NCBI GenBank assembly: GCA_003486645.1
Contig: DNGI01000156.1
Location: 1-10,572 of the forward strand
Origin: Cyanobacteria bacterium UBA11370
GTDB lineage: Bacteria > Cyanobacteriota > Cyanobacteriia > Cyanobacteriales > Coleofasciculaceae
Length of the DNA: 10,572 bases
Direction of reading: 5' to 3'
Shown here: piece by piece, positions 6,594 through 10,572 of the stretch
How the letters are laid out: the number at the start of each line of letters is the position of its first letter
Position numbering within the stretch: the stretch's first letter is position 1
Position numbers and translations under genes: made by a program
The notes under the pieces: generated by a model
The model's database searches: none
What the model saw: only the letters and a program-made list of their open reading frames with translations
Told to the model about the DNA's origin: nothing

Positions 6594-6605
6594 TGTACTA
6601 GTACA
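6594..6605. promoter_or_regulatory. 12-bp perfect palindrome TGTACTAGTACA
   Basis: A self-complementary 12-mer in the divergent intergenic region. It has the symmetry of a dimeric regulator site but does not fit the NtcA pattern (GTA-N8-TAC), as only 4 nt separate GTA and TAC. No regulator is assigned. Confidence 0.35.
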
Positions 6606-6663
6606 CTTTGGCATAAATTTGTCATCCTATTGCATAGTCTATTTCCCCCCCTGGAGGTATGAG

Positions 6664-6699
6664 TAGATTCAGTCTATTCGGATAGATTCAGTCTATTCG
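6664..6699. promoter_or_regulatory. Tandem 17-bp repeats with nested palindromes, operator-like
   Basis: TAGATTCAGTCTATTCG occurs at 6664-6680 and again exactly at 6683-6699, a 19-bp period, followed by a partial third copy (TATTCGGAT, from 6701). Each copy contains TAGA-N5-TCTA, and the junction forms TCTAT-TCGG-ATAGA, so the inverted repeats are nested. The block lies about 225-260 nt upstream of the Crp-like ATG and within the ParA-like gene's upstream region. Iterated palindromes of this kind commonly bind a dimeric regulator cooperatively. It could also be a small repeat family. Confidence 0.55.
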
Positions 6700-6924
6700 T
6701 TATTCGGATCGGTGATGTAGTGCTTAACCCTAAATTTGGCTGGCAGAAAAAGGCTTTTCAACTGTTGAGATATACGGTTAGAAGAATGAGGGATAATTAC
6801 TGGAAATAGTAGAGCCATTCTCATTGGATTGAAGTATAGTAATTCATCCTTCATCCGTTCCAATAACTGTTACTTTGTTTCCCTTTATTTGCAGTATGTT
6901 GGCTTATTAACAAACGGCTCAATT

Positions 6925-7647
6925 ATGAGTATGTCTCCTTTCCAACAGAATCCCTCCCTAACCAATCAACTGCTGGCATCTCTGCCACCATCAGAGTACC
7001 AGCGTCTTGTTCCCCATCTAGAATCCGTCACGCTTAGTCTAGGGCAAGTCCTGTATGAAGCGGGGGAAGTTATTCAACACGTCTATTTCCCCACGCGATC
7101 CATGGTTTCTTTAGTATCCATTCTCAGGGACAACTCAATGACTGAATTTGCCTTAGTCGGCAATGAAGGAATGGTGGGAATTCCCGTATTTTTGGGAGGC
7201 AATCTAACAATTAGCCGTGCAATTGTTCAGATTTCTGACAGTGCCTTAAGAATGAAGGCAGATATACTTAAAAGTGAATTTGAACGGGGAGGAATGCTAC
7301 AAAAACTCCTTCTAATTTACACCCAAGCACTCTTGACTCAGGTAGCGCAAAATGCTGTCTGCAAATCTCACCATACGATAGAGAGGCGACTCGCCCGCTG
7401 GCTGCTGTGCGTCCACGACTGCGTACAAAAAGATGAATTACCCCTCACTCAAAAATATATCTCTGAAATATTGGGTACGCGCCGTGCTAGCATCACAGAA
7501 GCTGCTGGTAGCCTTCAAGCAGAAGGACTAATCCGTTACAGCCGTGGTCAAATCATCATTCTGAATCGAGAAGCCTTAACAGCAAGAGCCTGCGAGTGCT
7601 ATGACAGCGTTAAAAGAGAGTATCAGCGGTTACTTGATATCAAATAA
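6925..7647 (+). CDS. Crp/Fnr-superfamily transcriptional regulator (copy 1)
   Basis: A 240-residue regulator from the ATG at 6925. The frame is open back to a TTG at 6829, but the extra 32 residues have no counterpart in the paralogue and overlap a promoter-like region. Residues about 15-125 form the cNMP-binding-like beta roll (LGQVLYEAGEVIQHVYFP, 39-56; VGNEGMVGIPVFLGG, 78-92). The canonical phosphate-binding cassette (FGE...PRxA) is missing, so cAMP is not an obvious ligand. Residues about 125-145 form the dimer helix. The Crp-type winged helix-turn-helix is LPLTQKYISEILGTRRASITEAAGSLQAEGLI (172-203), followed by the wing. The family tail CECYDSVKREYQRLL (223-237) is present. It is about two-thirds identical by eye to the regulator at 8345. 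The ribosome-binding site is weak. Targets are unknown; the divergent ParA-like gene is a candidate. Confidence 0.93.
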   Translation: MSMSPFQQNPSLTNQLLASLPPSEYQRLVPHLESVTLSLGQVLYEAGEVIQHVYFPTRSMVSLVSILRDNSMTEFALVGNEGMVGIPVFLGGNLTISRAIVQISDSALRMKADILKSEFERGGMLQKLLLIYTQALLTQVAQNAVCKSHHTIERRLARWLLCVHDCVQKDELPLTQKYISEILGTRRASITEAAGSLQAEGLIRYSRGQIIILNREALTARACECYDSVKREYQRLLDIK

Positions 7648-7712
7648 GCTGTTACCATTGAAGAAAGCTTATCCTTACGCCCCACACTCCACACCCGATT
7701 AAAAATCTCTAA

Positions 7713-7742
7713 TTGAAATAGTTCTGTGATACCCTATTTCAA
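7713..7742. terminator. Inverted repeat downstream of Crp-like copy 1
   Basis: TTGAAATAG and CTATTTCAA are perfect 9-bp arms around a 12-nt loop, 66 nt after the stop codon. No U-tract follows and the stem is AT-rich, so it is a weak terminator at best. It may instead be an operator or an mRNA 3'-end stabilising hairpin. The loop contains TGTGA, a Crp half-site, without a matching second half at the right distance. Confidence 0.4.
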
Positions 7743-8330
7743 GGAGTCGCACCAAAATAACTTACTTGTTCAACAAGCTGCTTTCTTTGGTATGTAAGCT
7801 TTTCTGGTGATGTAAATCGGTAACTTATTTTGTGTGCGCTTCCTAAGACTATATTGAGTTGGCAATTACCAGCTCCTTTCTATACTGCCTTTGTAGATAC
7901 GGACTCATATTCCTAGCACTCTTTTGTCACTCTAGGTTGAGGGCGAGAGCGATCGCCAAGGGATAGCTTGAAGTCATTGCCGTGTTAGAGGAGTAAGACT
8001 TAGCTCACAAGGAGGGCTAGTTTTTGCCTGCATCATTTTTTGCAGAAATCACTGTCGGATGACAGCAGTTTGCAACCCTTATGAGGTACACCATTGAGTC
8101 TCAAACTTAGAGATAAAGACGGTTCTACTCCTGAATTCTGATAACTGACTCCTTGATTGTCCTGTAACAGCAAGTTATTTCTCTTGCTTAATTTTCCAGT
8201 ATGCCAACCCCAAAATTACCCAGCCCTAACTGCAACTTGGTATGCCCCCTAATTTTTCTATTTCTTATTCTCCTTCCGTGATTTTTTCTTGCTCAATGGT
8301 GTCTTGGAAACAAGATCTAATCTTCAATCT

Positions 8331-8337
8331 AAGGAGG
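8331..8337 (+). promoter_or_regulatory. Strong Shine-Dalgarno for Crp-like copy 2
   Basis: AAGGAGG, 7 nt before the ATG at 8345, is a near-perfect match to the 16S rRNA tail and fixes the start. The paralogue at 6925 has no comparable site, so translation rates of the two copies probably differ. Confidence 0.85.
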
Positions 8338-8344
8338 CTAAACT

Positions 8345-9064
8345 ATGCCCCCGTCCACTAGCAATTCTACACCAGCCAATAAACTACTTGCGTCTTTACC
8401 AGAGCCGCAGTACCAACGCCTCACTCCTTATCTAGAAGAGGTTTCGCTGCCTGTAGGACAAGTTCTCTACGAGCCAGGGGAAATTATTAAATATGTCTAT
8501 TTCCCCAATCAGGCAATGGTTTCTTTAGTTTCTATTCTAGAAGACGGCTCAACTGCGGAAGTTGGTATGGTTGGTAATGATGGAATAGTGGGTTATCCCG
8601 TATTTTTGGGAGGCAATCGGACAACTCACCGTGCAATTGTTCAGATTGAAGATACAGCAATGAAGATGAATGCTGAGATTCTAAAAACCGAATTTAATCG
8701 CGGAGAAACGCTCCAAAAACTGCTACTACGCTATACTCAAGCCCTAATCACCCAAGTTAGCCAAACAGCCGCCTGCAATCGCCATCATCCCTTAGAGGAA
8801 CGACTTGCTCGTTGGCTCTTAACTGCTCATGATTATTCACTTTCAGATGAGTTACCACTCACTCAGGAATTTATCTCCGATATGCTAGGAACTCGCCGTG
8901 CCAGCGTTACAGTAGCGGCGGGAATGCTACAACAGGCACGAATAATTCGCTATAACCGTGGTAGAATTACAATATTAAATCGGCAAGCTTTAGAAGCTAC
9001 AGCCTGCGAGTGTTATAGCGTCGTTAAACGGGAATACCAGCGGTTATTAGATAGTGGGCTGTAG
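8345..9064 (+). CDS. Crp/Fnr-superfamily transcriptional regulator (copy 2)
   Basis: A 239-residue paralogue of the regulator at 6925, collinear over almost the whole length. The beta roll spans about 13-125 (VGQVLYEPGEIIKYVYFP, 37-54; VGNDGIVGYPVFLGG, 76-90), again without the FGE/PRxA cyclic-nucleotide cassette. The winged helix-turn-helix is LPLTQEFISDMLGTRRASVTVAAGMLQQARII (170-201) and the tail CECYSVVKREYQRLL is retained. The second half of the recognition region differs from copy 1 (VTVAAGMLQQARII against ITEAAGSLQAEGLI), while the GTRRAS part is identical, so the two could bind overlapping sites with different preference. The effector region also varies (for example MTEFALVG against TAEVGMVG). 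It probably arose by tandem duplication. Ligand and targets are unknown. Confidence 0.93.
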   Translation: MPPSTSNSTPANKLLASLPEPQYQRLTPYLEEVSLPVGQVLYEPGEIIKYVYFPNQAMVSLVSILEDGSTAEVGMVGNDGIVGYPVFLGGNRTTHRAIVQIEDTAMKMNAEILKTEFNRGETLQKLLLRYTQALITQVSQTAACNRHHPLEERLARWLLTAHDYSLSDELPLTQEFISDMLGTRRASVTVAAGMLQQARIIRYNRGRITILNRQALEATACECYSVVKREYQRLLDSGL

Positions 9065-9165
9065 CTGAATTGTTGACTCCAAAAGGAGACGAGAACAGTA
9101 GACAAAAATTAACCTAAACTCCCTTACCTAAAGTACTTTGGCAAGAGGTCTATTATTTGTATTTG

Positions 9166-9228
9166 TTCTCCCCCTCTCTCCCTCTCCCTATCTCCCCCTC
9201 CCCTTTCCCCCCATCTCCCCACTCCTCT
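9166..9228. repeat. C-rich tract with G-quadruplex potential on the minus strand
   Basis: A pyrimidine tract with C runs at 9194-9198, 9200-9203, 9207-9212 and 9217-9220, spaced by 1, 3 and 4 nt. On the minus strand these are four runs of at least four G with short loops. Unlike the array at 4123, the G-rich strand here is the template for the plus-strand genes. Confidence 0.75.
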
Positions 9229-9297
9229 ATGTACGCCACCGTACCGACTAGGCTCAAGAATTATGTCAGTCTTAGGGTACACACCAGAAAACCTAGT

Positions 9298-9312
9298 GTC
9301 CTGATTCAGGAC
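9298..9312 (+). terminator. Hairpin GTCCTG-ATT-CAGGAC
   Basis: A perfect 6-bp stem with a 3-nt loop; flanking GTG and CAC can extend it over a small bulge. It is about 235 nt after Crp-like copy 2. No U-tract follows, so it is a processing or regulatory hairpin as much as a terminator. Confidence 0.35.
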
Positions 9313-9520
9313 TCACAACTGAATGTTAGGAACTGAGGCTTTGCCTAGAAGGGATAAAAACCTTCGAGCAAGAAATAGCAGCATTGTTCAGAGGTATTAG
9401 GTATTAGGCGCTAGGCGACAACCCTAAACCCTAAAACCTAATGCTTATTTCAGAGAAATGATTTCAACAGGAGGAGTTTACTTCTGAAGTTTAGGTTCAC
9501 TAAGATACTGGGTGAAACAG

Positions 9521-9925
9521 ATGAATTTTGATTTCAATGGTCTACGGTTGCTCGTTGTAGATGACAATGCTGATAACAGAGATCTATTCACCGTTATGTT
9601 TGAGCAAGAGGGCGCACAGGTAATCGCCGTTAGTTCAGCGAAAGATGCCCTTAAGGTATTAGACGATTCTAAAGTAGATATTCTGGTTAGTGATATCCTA
9701 ATGCCAGACGAAGACGGCTACTGGCTCATCCGCCAAATCAGGAGTCGAGAACCTCAAGGAGACAGTCAGATTCGAGCGATCGCCGTAACCGCAGCAGCAA
9801 GACAGGAAGATCGGACTCATGCCCTTTTAGCGGGTTATGACTGTCATATCACCAAGCCCGTTAACGTGGATGCTTTAGTAACCACCGTTGCTCGTCTTTC
9901 TGGACGTATTCCCTCTAGCTATTAG
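9521..9925 (+). CDS. Single-domain CheY-like response regulator
   Basis: A stand-alone receiver domain of 134 residues from the ATG at 9521. A GTG at 9512 would add three residues (MKQ); an in-frame stop at 9485 excludes anything longer. Counting from the GTG form, the acidic pair is Asp17-Asp18 (LLVVDDN), the phospho-acceptor is Asp61 (VSDILMPDEDGY), the switch Thr is Thr93 (AVTAAA) and the invariant Lys is Lys115 (ITKPVN). All receiver residues are present, so phosphorylation is expected. No output domain follows, so it would act by protein contact or as a phosphate-relay step. No histidine kinase is in the window, and the PAS sensor on the other strand has no kinase domain, so the cognate kinase is elsewhere. 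Confidence 0.95.
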   Translation: MNFDFNGLRLLVVDDNADNRDLFTVMFEQEGAQVIAVSSAKDALKVLDDSKVDILVSDILMPDEDGYWLIRQIRSREPQGDSQIRAIAVTAAARQEDRTHALLAGYDCHITKPVNVDALVTTVARLSGRIPSSY

Positions 9926-10161
9926 CCATAAGGTTGAAAAAGTCTGACCGAGTAGCTCGTTCCTAGACGCTTTTGTTATTCTTAGGCATAGAGGTACTCA
10001 TACTAAGTTGCATTCTCTAAGGATAATTCTCAAATCCTCTATCTCCTATCCCCTGAATTATACCTTTGACGGCAACTGGGTATAAAAGTACAAAATCTCA
10101 ATTCGTCTCAATTCACTGCAAGCAGCAAGTTTCCAGTCCTTTACATTCAGGGAGAAAGCTC

Positions 10162-10548
10162 ATGAGACGTGAAGCACTTATGATCTTAGGAATCGGAGCG
10201 ATAGTTACAGGTTTAGCCCCTATTGCTCAAGCCCAATCCACTCTACCCTCTAACTCAAACGGTAGTTCTGTTACTCTGTCTGGCGAATCTCTCCAAACCG
10301 TTGAAAACCGCACTCTATCTGATGATTACCAAAAATTCTTCAATGGAACCTCTCAGATTCTAGGAAATGACGTTGAGAGTGATACGACCAGCCCGAATCA
10401 ATCACCACCAAGTTATAGCATAAACCAGGAGCTAGAATTGGTCGTTGGAGATACCCTTAATTCCGGAGATCCTCTCAACTTATTCCCCCGCGATGGTGAA
10501 CCGGGTGATCCTCAGCGTGTTAAGTTACAGGTTCCTCTTGGTGAATAA
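10162..10548 (+). CDS. Small secreted or periplasmic protein, function unknown
   Basis: A 128-residue protein from the ATG at 10162, preceded by AGGGAGA at 6-7 nt. The frame is open back to a TTG at 10066, but the extra 32 residues have no hydrophobic pattern of their own and would bury the signal peptide. The N-terminus is a classical Sec signal: MRRE, a hydrophobic core (ALMILGIGAIVTGLAPI), and a likely signal-peptidase I site AQA|QS after residue 24. The mature part (about 104 residues) is rich in Ser, Asn, Gly, Asp and Pro, has no cysteine, and has a short strand-like segment (YSINQELELVVGDTL, 85-99). I do not recognise a family. It could be periplasmic, surface-attached or released. It is preceded by 236 nt after the response regulator, so its own promoter is likely. 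Confidence 0.8.
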   Translation: MRREALMILGIGAIVTGLAPIAQAQSTLPSNSNGSSVTLSGESLQTVENRTLSDDYQKFFNGTSQILGNDVESDTTSPNQSPPSYSINQELELVVGDTLNSGDPLNLFPRDGEPGDPQRVKLQVPLGE

Positions 10549-10549
10549 A

Positions 10550-10572
10550 GGTGAGGGGGTGAGGGGGTGAGG
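10550..10572 (+). repeat. Octamer tandem repeat GGTGAGGG, cut by the window end
   Basis: Two full copies and seven bases of a third follow the secreted-protein stop codon directly. The GGGGG runs lie on the coding strand. The array continues out of the window, so its full size is unknown. Confidence 0.75.

Larger units (their letters stand above)
6303..6828. other. Divergent intergenic region, ParA-like gene versus Crp-like gene
   Basis: About 620 nt separate the two divergent start codons once the ATG at 6925 is used. No protein-coding stretch is convincing here. It holds a Pyr-rich repeat (TTCTGCC/CTCTGCC, about 6561-6590), a 12-bp palindrome (6594-6605) and a 19-bp-period repeat (6664-6699). 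A TAGAAT-like -10 for the ParA-like gene could lie at 6346-6351 on the minus strand, and a TATAGT for the Crp-like gene at 6835-6840 on the plus strand; neither has a good -35. Confidence 0.6.
7648..8344. other. 697-nt intergenic spacer between the two Crp-like genes
   Basis: No ORF of credible length or composition was found on either strand. It contains a 9-bp-arm inverted repeat (7713-7742), a short palindrome CTTGTT-C-AACAAG (7765-7777), and one HIP1 site (7949-7956). A purine-rich AAGGAGG near 8010 is not followed by a usable start; the next candidates give peptides under 30 codons. The spacer is unusually long for two co-directional paralogues and may hold the second gene's promoter, a non-coding RNA, or the remains of lost DNA. 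Confidence 0.5.
9065..9511. other. Intergenic region between Crp-like copy 2 and the response regulator
   Basis: About 450 nt with no convincing gene. It contains a C-rich tract (9166-9228), a GTA-N8-TAC match at 9231-9244, a hairpin-forming inverted repeat (9298-9312), and repeat-like TTAGG/CCTAA segments (9395-9442) that can pair with each other. An AGGAGG at about 9469-9475 is followed in the response-regulator frame by a stop at 9485, so it does not serve that gene's start. Confidence 0.5.

Noticed and set aside
6303..6828. tRNA, rRNA, CRISPR array or insertion sequence
   Set aside because: No cloverleaf, rRNA core, regularly spaced repeat/spacer array, transposase ORF or terminal inverted repeats were seen here or elsewhere in the window.
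8201..8281. 26-codon ORF with a hydrophobic end, before Crp-like copy 2
   Set aside because: No ribosome-binding site, and too short to separate from chance.
9231..9244. GTA-N8-TAC match to the NtcA consensus
   Set aside because: A six-base pattern is expected two to three times by chance in a window of this size, and no TAN3T -10 box is found at the usual distance. It is also not near glsA.

Overview
The window is cyanobacterial chromosomal DNA. It carries at least eight copies of the HIP1 octamer GCGATCGC (starting near 701, 2366, 2737, 4686, 4723, 4873, 7949 and 9776). Its gaps hold heptamer and octamer tandem repeats and C-rich/G-rich tracts of the kind common in filamentous and large-genome cyanobacteria. 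It also has a Synechocystis slr1658/slr1659-like kinase/STAS pair. No genus is claimed. All family assignments are from reading the sequence; no search was run.

Left part (1-6302, all genes on the minus strand, so transcription runs right to left): a ParA/MinD-like ATPase (5538-6302), a serine-type glutaminase (4245-5279), an LCIB/theta-type carbonic-anhydrase-like protein (3134-3952), a GHKL-type regulatory ATPase/kinase of the slr1658/SiaB-like group (2335-2925), a STAS anti-sigma-antagonist-like protein (1895-2287), a soluble HAMP/PAS/PAS sensor with no kinase domain (539-1765) and a small SRPBCC-like protein (21-407). The kinase and STAS genes are only 47 nt apart and look like a partner-switching pair. 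The other gaps are 129-292 nt, so this is a co-directional neighbourhood rather than one tight operon. No PP2C/SpoIIE phosphatase is present, so the switch is incomplete here.

Middle (6303-6828): a divergent intergenic region between the ParA-like gene and the first Crp-like gene. It holds a 19-bp-period tandem repeat of nested palindromes that looks like an operator, and a 12-bp perfect palindrome.

Right part (6925-10548, all plus strand): two closely related Crp/Fnr-superfamily regulators separated by 697 nt, a single-domain CheY-like response regulator, and a small secreted protein of unknown function. The long gaps here hold short inverted repeats and C-rich tracts, but no RNA gene or further convincing ORF.

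Working picture (inference): this is a signalling-rich neighbourhood in which sensory input (PAS, CheY, Crp-like) and a kinase/STAS switch sit beside two metabolic enzymes that link inorganic carbon (LCIB-type protein) and nitrogen (glutaminase). Whether they form one pathway cannot be decided from sequence alone; conservation of the gene neighbourhood would be the main test.
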